Shown here: positions 51,318 to 58,383 of the stretch, one piece after another
How the letters are laid out: each line of letters begins with the position of its first letter
Position numbering within the stretch: the stretch's first letter is position 1
Source: an uncultured Eubacteriales bacterium
Lineage (GTDB): Bacteria; Bacillota; Clostridia; Christensenellales; Aristaeellaceae
Length of the DNA: 64,000 bases
Assembly: GCA_902790495.1 (NCBI GenBank)
Contig: CADASK010000035.1
Span: 1-64,000, forward strand
Direction: 5' to 3'
Notes under the pieces: generated by a model
What the model was told of the DNA's origin: nothing
The model's database searches: none
What the model saw: the letters and a program-made list of their open reading frames with translations, nothing else
Program-made: the position numbers and the translations under genes

Positions 51318-52804
51318 TTCAAGTACCTGTGCGTGACCTTCGGCGTGTGCCGCGCGGCACGGCGGCGCTTCTTCCGGCGGGCGCGGAGCAGCTTCACCAG
51401 GCCGTACATCCCCACGAAGGGCAGGGCGGCATAGACGCCCATCTCCACCGTGGGCTTCGGGAAGGGATTCGGGTCGCTGTAGGTCTCGGCGACGATCTCC
51501 TCCAGGGTCTTAGGCGCGTTGGCCCGGCGCGCGACGCTGCGGGAGGCCACCAGGTTGTAGACGATGGCCTCGCCGTTGGTATCAAAGTAGGTCATGGTGC
51601 CGATGACCTCGCCGGCGGCGATGGGCGCGGTGAAGTCCCGGGTGTACTGGAAGTACATGGTGTTTTTGAGGTTGGCCGCGATGTTGTTGATCTCTTCCTT
51701 GGTGGCGACGATGTGCACGCCCGAGGCCTTCTTGTTGTCCTGGGCCACGGCGTTGAGCCGCAGCTTGCCCAGGGCAGCGTCGTCGGTGGCGTAGCCGCTG
51801 GTCTCGATGGTGGTGGGCCGCATGTTGTACAGATCCACCGGAGTCACGGACACATACTGGGAAAAGCCGTAGTTCATCAGCTTGATGGTGTCCGCCCAGC
51901 GGGCGCGCTTGCCCGTGTACATGACGACCGAGATCAGCTCCACGTCGTCCTGCAGGGCGGCGCCCACAAAGCAGTACTGGGCGGGGGAGGTGAAGCCGGT
52001 CTTGATGCCGATGGAGGCCGGGTAGTAATACTTGTTCGGCTTCTCCTCGCTGCCGGGGTTGTACAGCTCGTTGGTGTTGGTCACCGTGCGGGCGCGGTGC
52101 ATGTTGGTCCTGGCCAGGGTGTAGCTGGTGGAGCTGACGATATCCCGGAAGAGGTCGTTGCGCATGGCCTCGCGGGCGATGATCGCCATGTCGCGGGGCG
52201 TGGTGTAGTGCATGGGATCGTGCAGGCCGTGGGGGTTGGCGAAGTGGGTGTTCGTGCAGCCCAGCAGCTGGGCGTACTGGTTCATCAGATCCACAAAGTT
52301 CTCGATGGAGCCGGACACCACCTCGGCGATGACGTTGGCGCCGTCGTTGGCGGAGGCCAGCATGGTGCCGTAGAGCAGGTCGGTGAAGTTGATCTCCTCG
52401 CCGGGCTGCAGATCCAGGGACGAGATGTCGTCGTCGGTGTTGTTGACCGCCGCGGCCACCTCGCTGACGGTGACGGTCTGGTCGAGGTCCTCCACGAAGT
52501 GCAGGGCCAGCAGGGCGGTCATGATCTTGGTGGTGGAGGCCGGGTAGCGGATGTCGTCGGCGCTCTTCTCAAAGATGACCTTGCCGCTCTCCGCCTCGAT
52601 GAGCACCGCCGACCAGGCGTAGAGCTGATCCGCGTTCAGCTCGTCGGGTTTCTCCGCGTCGTAGGTCGGGGCGTCCGGGGCGAGGGTGGCCTCGGGGTAG
52701 GGGCTGGGCGTGGCGGTGACCTTCGGCTTGGCCGCCAGCGCGCTCCCGGCGAGAAGGCACAGCGCCAGCGCCAGGGCCAACACGCGATGGATCATCCGGG
52801 ACAA
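51314..52804 (-). CDS. D-alanyl-D-alanine carboxypeptidase (PBP5/DacF type)
   Basis: 496 residues with a TTG start at 52804, seven bases after AAGGAGG; the longer ATG start at 52834 would put that ribosome site inside the gene, and ATG at 52795 is a second choice. Signal peptide in the first 25 residues. Active-site motifs: PASTTKIM (S-x-x-K), SANDGAN (S-x-N) and IKTGFTSPA (KTG). A C-terminal beta domain (about 345-440) precedes a membrane helix and a basic tail (RARRKKRRRAARH) that may hold it at the membrane. It trims pentapeptide stems of peptidoglycan. Overlaps the phosphoesterase gene by four bases. Confidence 0.94.
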   Translation of the reverse strand: MSRMIHRVLALALALCLLAGSALAAKPKVTATPSPYPEATLAPDAPTYDAEKPDELNADQLYAWSAVLIEAESGKVIFEKSADDIRYPASTTKIMTALLALHFVEDLDQTVTVSEVAAAVNNTDDDISSLDLQPGEEINFTDLLYGTMLASANDGANVIAEVVSGSIENFVDLMNQYAQLLGCTNTHFANPHGLHDPMHYTTPRDMAIIAREAMRNDLFRDIVSSTSYTLARTNMHRARTVTNTNELYNPGSEEKPNKYYYPASIGIKTGFTSPAQYCFVGAALQDDVELISVVMYTGKRARWADTIKLMNYGFSQYVSVTPVDLYNMRPTTIETSGYATDDAALGKLRLNAVAQDNKKASGVHIVATKEEINNIAANLKNTMYFQYTRDFTAPIAAGEVIGTMTYFDTNGEAIVYNLVASRSVARRANAPKTLEEIVAETYSDPNPFPKPTVEMGVYAALPFVGMYGLVKLLRARRKKRRRAARHTPKVTHRYLK

Positions 52805-52840
52805 GGCTGCGCCTCCTTCCTTCAGCATAGACATAAAGAA

Positions 52841-53659
52841 TTACACGAGAAATCTTGCGGCCGCGTCCTCCGGCAGATAGCGGCCCACCACGGCCACGCT
52901 CTCCCGCAGGGCCTCCACGGTCTTGATCTCCAGCAGCACGCGGGCGTTTCGCCGCATGGCCCAGCCCAGCCGCTGCCGTAGATCCACGCGGCCCCGTCCC
53001 AGGGGCTGGTGGTCGCGCTTGCCCTCGGCGTCGTGGGCGTGCATGTGCCAGAGCTTGTTGTCGTGGGCCTCGAAGAAGGGGATGTCGGCGTCGCCGGTGG
53101 CCTCGCTGTGGCCGATGTCCAGCGTCAGCCCGATGACCGGCGAGGGCAGCAGGCGCTCGATGGCCTCCCGCTCGAAGGGCAGCCAGCCATTGGTGTTCTC
53201 CACGCAAACGACGGTGCCGCTGCCCGCCAGACGCTCCTCGCAGAAGGCGCGGAAGCCGTCCACCATGCCGTGGAAGTCGTCGGCGTACTTTTCGCACATG
53301 AAGACCTTGCCGCTGGGCAGGGTGATCCACACCCCCCGCGGCATGTGCATGTTGATGACGGGGATGCCTGCCTCCGCGCACAGGTCGAAGGTGCGGCGGA
53401 AGGTTTCCAGCCAGGCCTGACGCACCATGGGGTTGAAGGCGAAGGGCTGGGCCTCCTCGTCCATGTGCAGGGTGAAGTACAGGCCGTACCGCTCCCGCAG
53501 GGCGTTGAGGGAGGCCGCGCTCAGCCGGTCGATGCCGCAGGCGGGAAAGGAGATGTTCAGCTCCACAAAGTCCAGCTTCAGCTCGGCGCACAGCTCGGCG
53601 CAGCGCTCGGGGCTGTTGCACTCCAGCAGGAAGGGCATGCCGAAGTCACTTGTTTTCAT
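52841..53659 (-). CDS. Sugar phosphate isomerase/epimerase-like TIM barrel (AP_endonuc_2 family)
   Basis: 272 residues, starting 14 bases inside the end of the gene upstream. Xylose isomerase-like TIM barrel: FVELNISFPACG, LHMDEEAQPF, INMHMPRG, VCVENTNGW, LTLDIGHSEATGD and WHMHAHD supply the usual metal-binding Glu, Asp and His positions. The family covers isomerases, epimerases and endonuclease IV relatives; lacking more specific motifs, the substrate is unknown. No signal peptide, unlike its three operon partners. Confidence 0.85.
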   Translation of the reverse strand: MKTSDFGMPFLLECNSPERCAELCAELKLDFVELNISFPACGIDRLSAASLNALRERYGLYFTLHMDEEAQPFAFNPMVRQAWLETFRRTFDLCAEAGIPVINMHMPRGVWITLPSGKVFMCEKYADDFHGMVDGFRAFCEERLAGSGTVVCVENTNGWLPFEREAIERLLPSPVIGLTLDIGHSEATGDADIPFFEAHDNKLWHMHAHDAEGKRDHQPLGRGRVDLRQRLGWAMRRNARVLLEIKTVEALRESVAVVGRYLPEDAAARFLV

Positions 53660-54467
53660 GCTGCGTATCCTCTGCGTAGATGATGTCGCTGCGCAGACGG
53701 TAGAGGGTGGCCCCGCGCTTCTTGACGCAGAAGGCTTCCGCCCACCAGGTCACGGGCTTCACCTCGTCGAACTGCACGATGCCGTAGCGAATGCCGTCGA
53801 CCTTCTTGCCGCGCATGTTGCTGTCCATCCAGTGGATGGTGTCCTCGTCCGGGTCGTAGCCCAGCATGATGGCGCTGTGGGCGCCCACGCCGTAGTCGTA
53901 ATCCGCGGACATCTGGAAGAAGTCGCCGCGCTGAGCCTGGCGCATGAAGTCGCAGGCCAGCTCCATGTTCTCCTCGTGGCTCAGCTCACTGTTGTAGGTG
54001 AACTGGGCCGCCACCTCGAAGGGGTTGCCCTTCTCGGCCGGCACATCCTCCCAGAAGATGCCGTAGGCGTAGGGCTTGCACTGCCTGGCGGGCAGGTTGT
54101 TGGGGATGACCAGCTGGGTGTCCGGGAATTCCTTCATCCGGAAATCGTCGCGGTTCTGCCGGAAGAGGTAGACCGTGAAGTTCTTGCAGACGTAGATATC
54201 CCCGGCGTAGTGGGCGCGCTGGGCCTTGCCGCCGGATTTGTGGTAGAGCTTTTCGCCCAGGGCGATGATGCGGTTGATAAAGTCCTCCCGCGCGGTGGGC
54301 GGCAGCGCGCCGTCCGGGTCGGGGGACTCGGAGCCGTCGTCGTTGAGAAGGACGGCCTCCTCCATGTGAAGATCCTCCTCGGCCAGGGCGGCCGGCGGAG
54401 CGAGCAGGCTGAGGCAGAGGCTGCACAGCAGCACCGCGCACAGCAGGGTACGGCATAAAGAACGCAT
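53646..54467 (-). CDS. Secreted protein, possible papain-like/NlpC-type cysteine peptidase
   Basis: 273 residues from ATG at 54467 (GAGG ten bases upstream; a TTG at 54473 is possible). Signal peptide 1-30 (ends PAALAEE). The body has an ordered Cys-His-Asp/Asn set: YVCKNFTVYLF, then VGAHSAIMLGYD, then IHWMDSNM, which is the order used by NlpC/P60 and related amidases. The spacing is plausible, but no clear family match is seen, so the enzymatic reading is inference. First gene of the envelope operon, with a promoter at 54587-54615. Confidence 0.65.
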   Translation of the reverse strand: MRSLCRTLLCAVLLCSLCLSLLAPPAALAEEDLHMEEAVLLNDDGSESPDPDGALPPTAREDFINRIIALGEKLYHKSGGKAQRAHYAGDIYVCKNFTVYLFRQNRDDFRMKEFPDTQLVIPNNLPARQCKPYAYGIFWEDVPAEKGNPFEVAAQFTYNSELSHEENMELACDFMRQAQRGDFFQMSADYDYGVGAHSAIMLGYDPDEDTIHWMDSNMRGKKVDGIRYGIVQFDEVKPVTWWAEAFCVKKRGATLYRLRSDIIYAEDTQHENK

Positions 54468-54586
54468 AAGCAATCAACCTCGACGGGACTGAGCCCGGTC
54501 CGTTCGGGCAGATAAGCGGCCGATGGGGTTTCACCTCATGTATAAAGATACGGCGAAAACACCCGCTCCCTCAGGGGAGCATTCCC

Positions 54587-54615
54587 ATCATACCACGATT
54601 TGGGCTTCCCCGCAA
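54587..54615 (-). promoter_or_regulatory. Promoter of the leftward envelope operon
   Basis: Minus strand TTGCGG (54615-54610), 17 bases, TATGAT (54592-54587). A CTCCC/GGGAG hairpin lies in the leader (about 54566-54580). Confidence 0.65.
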
Positions 54616-54658
54616 CCTTTTGGCGGTTCGCGCTGTCCATCAGACCGACAGAACAGCA

Positions 54659-54691
54659 AAGACCGCCCGCTGAAATTCTGCGGACGGTCTT
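54659..54691 (-). terminator. Terminator of the MFS gene
   Basis: Minus strand AAGACCGTCCGC/GCGGGCGGTCTT followed by TGCTGTT, downstream of the R2 copy at the end of the MFS gene. Confidence 0.65.
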
Positions 54692-54707
54692 ATCATAACG
54701 GAGAAGG

Positions 54708-54850
54708 GCGAAGGGGTGCAGGGGGCTCGGAGCGCCCGGAAAACTCCATGTTATGGAGTTTTCAGCGGAGAGCGGGCGGCAGCCCCGGACCGATCGCAAA
54801 GCCCCATCGCAAAGCCCCCTGCCCGCGCCCGCAGGCGCGGAATCCCTGCT
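54708..54850 (+). repeat. R2 repeat with a 13-base internal duplication
   Basis: Outer stem GCAGGGGGC/GCCCCCTGC; cassette 54727-54791 with AAAACTCCAT/ATGGAGTTTT; ATCGCAAAGCCCC occurs twice in a row (from 54793). Confidence 0.9.
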
Positions 54851-54879
54851 ACCATCTGTGAGCCAATGGGAGAAAAAGA

Positions 54880-56079
54880 TTACCTGTTTTCTGAAACTCC
54901 CGACACCGCCGCCGCGGGCTTCTTCGCCGGAATCAGCAGATAGGCCATCGCCACGAAGAAGGGCAGCAGCTGAATCCCGAAGGACACCAGCACCATCGCC
55001 TCCGCGCCGAAGGCCTCCAGCAGCACGCCGCTCATGGCCATGGCCATCACGCCCGTGAGGCTGCCGTAGCTCACGTCGATCACGCTGTGGGCGGTGGTGC
55101 GCAGGGCCGCGGGCACGCAGTCCTCGGTGATCTCGCGCATGGCGGGGTAGAAGATGCCGAAGGAGATGTTCTGGCAGATGGTGGCGATGATGATCGTCCC
55201 CGGCGCGGCGGCGACGTAGACCAGCAGCGCGTAGAGCAGGGGCATCACCGTGCTGATGACCAGCCTCAGCTTGCGGCTCGCGCGGCGCAGCTGCGAGGCA
55301 TAGAAGAGGAAAGGCGCCTGCACCATGCAGCCGATGAAGGAGTCCAGGCCGAGGGTGGTGGTGTCGCCGCCCACGCGCTCGAGCAGCACGGCCTTCAGGT
55401 TGTTGATGGGCGCGATGGACAGGCCGGTGAAGAAGACCATCACCAGCAGGAGCATCCACTCGCGGTGCTTCAGCAGCTCCTTCAGGTCCTTCGCGGAGAC
55501 GCTGCGGCCCGAGGGCGCCATGCCCGCGGTGCCGGCTGCCCTGGGCGTCTGGATGGCCGTGATGGCGCAGACGCCGAGCATCCCGATCATGATGACCAGC
55601 ATGATGATGTAGCCCACGCGGCCGATCAGCACGCCGGTGGCCAGCATGATGACCGCGTAGCTCAGGGTGGCGAAGGTGCGCGCCCGGCTGCCGAGGCTGC
55701 TGTCCCCCGGGAAGGAGGCCAGCACCCAGCTGTCCAGGCAGGTCGCGCCGAAGCCGACCAGGAAGCCGTGGGCCGCGTAGAGCAGGGCCAGCACGATGGG
55801 ATAGCTGCCCATGGGGTAGATGGCCATGCTGAGCACGAAGAAGCACGCGATGCCCATCAGGAAATGGCCGCGGTGGTTCTGGGTGATGTCAATCCTGCGG
55901 CCCCAGAAGAGGGAGCCCAGGAAGGAGCACAGCAGGTTGGCGGCGAGGATCAGGCTGATGCTCGAGGCCGCGACCCCGCGGGAGAGCATGAAGGCGCTGA
56001 TGTAGCCCGGCACGGCGGCCATCGCGCCCCACCAGGTGGCCTGCAGGACGCAGAACCTGGCGAAGAGAGATTGATTCAT
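54880..56079 (-). CDS. Major facilitator superfamily transporter
   Basis: 399 residues from ATG at 56079 (CGAGGA upstream); the open frame before it runs through a hairpin. Twelve hydrophobic helices in two halves, joined by a loop around 195-215. The loop 2-3 motif is FWGRRIDITQNHRG, a variant of the MFS G-x-x-x-D-R/K-x-G-R-R/K motif. MFS_1-like proteins of this type export drugs or take up small solutes. A 19-residue leader ORF and a strong hairpin separate the promoter from this gene, as in inducible resistance genes, which favours an efflux role. Confidence 0.87.
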   Translation of the reverse strand: MNQSLFARFCVLQATWWGAMAAVPGYISAFMLSRGVAASSISLILAANLLCSFLGSLFWGRRIDITQNHRGHFLMGIACFFVLSMAIYPMGSYPIVLALLYAAHGFLVGFGATCLDSWVLASFPGDSSLGSRARTFATLSYAVIMLATGVLIGRVGYIIMLVIMIGMLGVCAITAIQTPRAAGTAGMAPSGRSVSAKDLKELLKHREWMLLLVMVFFTGLSIAPINNLKAVLLERVGGDTTTLGLDSFIGCMVQAPFLFYASQLRRASRKLRLVISTVMPLLYALLVYVAAAPGTIIIATICQNISFGIFYPAMREITEDCVPAALRTTAHSVIDVSYGSLTGVMAMAMSGVLLEAFGAEAMVLVSFGIQLLPFFVAMAYLLIPAKKPAAAVSGVSENR

Positions 56080-56117
56080 ACACAATCCTCGAAAGGTTGG
56101 GTGGTGAAGAAGAGGAG

Positions 56118-56142
56118 GTGCAGGGGGCGTGTCCCCCTGCAC
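56118..56142 (-). promoter_or_regulatory. Intercistronic hairpin between leader peptide and MFS gene
   Basis: GTGCAGGGGG-ACACG-CCCCCTGCAC on the minus strand, 10 perfect base pairs, followed by CTCCTCTTCTTC. Candidate attenuator; not followed by a pure T run. Confidence 0.55.
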
Positions 56143-56151
56143 GCTATGCCA

Positions 56152-56211
56152 TCAGCGTCCGACGGGCTGACGGATGATGATGCCGCCGACGCAGACAAGA
56201 ATCTGATTCAT
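56152..56211 (-). CDS. 19-residue leader peptide of the MFS gene
   Basis: MNQILVCVGGIIIRQPVGR and TGA. The start codon is nine bases after AAGGAGG, the best ribosome site in this gap, and about 35 bases after the expected transcription start. A GTTCC/GGAAC hairpin precedes it and a 10-base-pair hairpin follows before the MFS gene. This layout is that of translation-controlled leaders such as those of erm and other antibiotic-induced genes. No homology to a known leader is claimed. Confidence 0.6.
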   Translation of the reverse strand: MNQILVCVGGIIIRQPVGR

Positions 56212-56251
56212 GGAAAGAACCTCCTTCTGTTCCTGTGAAAGGAACGAGGGG

Positions 56252-56279
56252 AGTATAGCACGATTCCCGATTTTGTAAA
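56252..56279 (-). promoter_or_regulatory. Promoter of the leader peptide-MFS unit
   Basis: Minus strand TTTACA (56279-56274), 16 bases, TATACT (56257-56252). Confidence 0.75.
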
Positions 56280-56462
56280 TAACCTTTTTGCAGAAAATCG
56301 GCCCATTTCGCAAGAAAATTTGTGAAAACTGGTATTTTGGTTTCAAAAAGAAATCTGACAGTTTTTCCAGGAAATCCGCCCTTGTTCAGTCCATCCAGGA
56401 GATGACCAGATCGGACATCCGCTGTCCGCGCGCCAGCGGCCCATAGAAAACCGCTATGCGAC

Positions 56463-56491
56463 TTGCTTTTTCTCCCTCCATTTGCTACAAT
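56463..56491 (+). promoter_or_regulatory. Promoter for the glycosyltransferase
   Basis: TTGCTT (56463-56468), 17 bases, TACAAT (56486-56491). The stretch 56280-56460 between the divergent promoters is A+T-rich and holds no gene I can support. Confidence 0.7.
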
Positions 56492-56515
56492 AATCCGACG
56501 TGCGGAGGTGACACT

Positions 56516-57526
56516 ATGGCTAAAACGACGCTGAACGCCCTGGGCGAGCGTCTTCCCCTGATCAGCATCATCATGCCTGTGTATAATTCGGAGAAGTTTA
56601 TCCGGCACACGCTGGAGTCCGTGCGCAGGCAGACCTACCGGAACCTGGAGGTGCTGATGATCGACGACGGCAGCACGGACGGCACAGCCCGCATCCTGTC
56701 GGAGTACGTCGAGCTGGATCGCCGCTTCCACATGATCCAGGTGCAAAACGGCGGGGCGTCCGCCGCGCGGAACGTCGGCCTGGAGGCGGCCACCGGCGAG
56801 TGGCTCGGCTTTGCGGACAGCGACGACGAGCTGCCGCCCAAGGCCATCGAGACCCTCTACCTCACCGCCCACAAGCATCACACCGCCATCGCCATGGGGG
56901 CCTACAACGAGTGCCACAAGGGCACCCACGGCACCATGGAGCGGCGCGTCGGCGCGCACCCGGCGGTGCTGCGCACGGCGGAGGCGGCCCAGCGCTACTT
57001 CCTCACCCACGGGGTCAACTTGAACCACATGTGGACGAAGCTGTTCCGCCGCGACGTGTTCGAGCATGTGCGCTTCCCGGTGGGCGTCATCTACGAGGAC
57101 ATCTACGTGATGCCCTACCTGCTGGAGGCTGCCGGCTCCTGCGCCGTGGTCAACCGCGTTGTCTACCACTACATGGTGCGCTCTGGCTCCCTGTCCACGA
57201 GCCTCAACATCCGCACGCACATGGACGGCATCCGCGTGCGGCTGAACACCGCGCAGTTCATGCGCGAGCATTACCCGGATCTGGTGGGCCTGGCCAACGA
57301 CTCGGTGCTGCCCCTGGCCTGCAACGTGCTGGGGAAGATTGAGCACATCGGCCGGGACAAGGCCCCGGAGGAGTGGAACGAGACCATTGAGCTGGTGAAG
57401 AAGGTGCTGCCCGAGTGCAGTCTGCAGAACCCCCTCTACAAGGTGGGCGCGTGGACGTTCCAGCAGGATCCAACCTTGATATCGAAGATCAGCCACTTCA
57501 CGCTGATGGCGGATAAGATGATCTGA
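56516..57526 (+). CDS. Family 2 glycosyltransferase
   Basis: 336 residues from ATG at 56516 (CGGAGGTGA upstream). GT-A fold: ISIIMPVYNSEKFIRHTLES (about 18-37), nucleotide-sugar aspartate in IDDGSTDGT, NGGASAARNVGLEAATGEWL, and the metal-binding FADSDDELPP. The acceptor half includes YEDIYVMPYLLE, matching the E-D-x pattern of this group. It transfers a sugar from a nucleotide sugar, probably to a surface polysaccharide or glycolipid. No membrane helix. The capsule-type regulatory genes 5 kb downstream make a cell-surface role likely. Confidence 0.92.
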   Translation: MAKTTLNALGERLPLISIIMPVYNSEKFIRHTLESVRRQTYRNLEVLMIDDGSTDGTARILSEYVELDRRFHMIQVQNGGASAARNVGLEAATGEWLGFADSDDELPPKAIETLYLTAHKHHTAIAMGAYNECHKGTHGTMERRVGAHPAVLRTAEAAQRYFLTHGVNLNHMWTKLFRRDVFEHVRFPVGVIYEDIYVMPYLLEAAGSCAVVNRVVYHYMVRSGSLSTSLNIRTHMDGIRVRLNTAQFMREHYPDLVGLANDSVLPLACNVLGKIEHIGRDKAPEEWNETIELVKKVLPECSLQNPLYKVGAWTFQQDPTLISKISHFTLMADKMI

Positions 57527-57571
57527 GAATCGTCACGGTTTTTGTAATAGCTGCCAAAGCAAACACAGCTG

Positions 57572-57639
57572 CCCCGAAGAGTCCAGAGGCGATCGGAAAG
57601 CCTCTGGTCGCCGCCCGCAGGCGGCGAAATCCTCTGCTG
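57572..57639 (+). repeat. R1 repeat, GGCG subtype (CCGAAGAG variant)
   Basis: CCAGAGGC/GCCTCTGG around GATCGGAAA, preceded by the flank AATAGCTGCCAAAGCAAAC. Confidence 0.9.
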
Positions 57640-57645
57640 CCTGGA

Positions 57646-57697
57646 GCCCTCTCCGTCAGCGCTTCGCGCTGCCACCTCTCCCAAAGGGAGAGGCAAG
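57646..57697 (-). repeat. R3 repeat, short-arm subtype
   Basis: CCGTCAGCGC-TTC-GCGCTG and CCTCTCCC-AAA-GGGAGAGG; near-identical to 19632. Confidence 0.82.
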
Positions 57698-57705
57698 GTA
57701 TATCG

Positions 57706-57740
57706 CCTGCCCTGTCTCGATTGACGGGACAGGCTTTTTT
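57706..57740 (+). terminator. Rho-independent terminator
   Basis: GCCTGCCCTGTC/GGGACAGGC stem then TTTTTT; its 3' arm overlaps the next promoter. Confidence 0.8.
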
Positions 57741-57750
57741 ATGCTATCAT
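57721..57750 (+). promoter_or_regulatory. Promoter of the FHA-FtsW-PBP operon
   Basis: TTGACG (57721-57726), 18 bases, TATCAT (57745-57750), embedded in the preceding terminator. Confidence 0.6.
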
Positions 57751-57819
57751 GACCCCATAGCGGAAGCGCACACTCAAGAAGAAAGAATGGCTCCGCTCCG
57801 GCATCAGAAAGGACACTCC

Positions 57820-58383
57820 ATGAAGGATGAATGGTATACCGTGATTGCCCTGGGCATGCGCTACTGGTTCGCCCTGCTCGGGGTGCTCATCGTGTGGCGA
57901 GCCTTCCACTGGCTGCGCAGGGATCGGCGGGAGAAGCACAGGCGGCTCCGGCAGCTGCCGGACGCCGGCATGGTGGGGGAGTTCGTCTCCCTCAACGACG
58001 CGGGGGACATGACCGTGGACGACACCCTGCCCGTGCCCCGGGAGGGCGTGCTCGGCCGGCTGTACAGCTGCGACGTGCCGGTGCTCAGCCCCGGCGTGGC
58101 GAAGGATCACCTGGATTTTGTGTTTGAGGATGGCCTCGGCCTGCGCGTGCGGCCCCGCCACGGCCAAACCTGCCGCATCAACGGCGAGGAGCTGACCCGC
58201 CGGGACGCCGCCGAGCGCGGCGTGTTGGTGCACGGGGACGTGCTGCAGGTGGGCGAGGCGGCCCTGAGGCTGCGCCTGTTCTCCGGCCTCAAGTTCCGGC
58301 GGCCGGCCCGCAAGGCCCCCACGGAGGAGAGGAAGGCGAAGGCCCCCAAGGCCGCGCCCGGCAAAGGCGGTGAGCGCGGATGA
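57820..58383 (+). CDS. Membrane-anchored FHA-domain protein
   Basis: 187 residues from ATG at 57820 (AAAGGACAC upstream). One membrane helix at about 9-30, a basic linker, then an FHA-like beta sandwich (about 55-150) with GRLYSCDVPVLSPGVAKDHLDFVFEDG and INGEELTRRDAAERGVLVHGDVLQVG. The phosphothreonine-binding Arg and Ser are not in standard form (GRLYSCDV, SPGVAKDH), so binding to phosphoprotein is uncertain. The tail is Lys/Ala-rich. It overlaps the ftsW/rodA gene by four bases; FHA proteins accompany rodA-pbpA in actinobacteria, where they tie wall synthesis to Ser/Thr kinases. Confidence 0.82.
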   Translation: MKDEWYTVIALGMRYWFALLGVLIVWRAFHWLRRDRREKHRRLRQLPDAGMVGEFVSLNDAGDMTVDDTLPVPREGVLGRLYSCDVPVLSPGVAKDHLDFVFEDGLGLRVRPRHGQTCRINGEELTRRDAAERGVLVHGDVLQVGEAALRLRLFSGLKFRRPARKAPTEERKAKAPKAAPGKGGERG

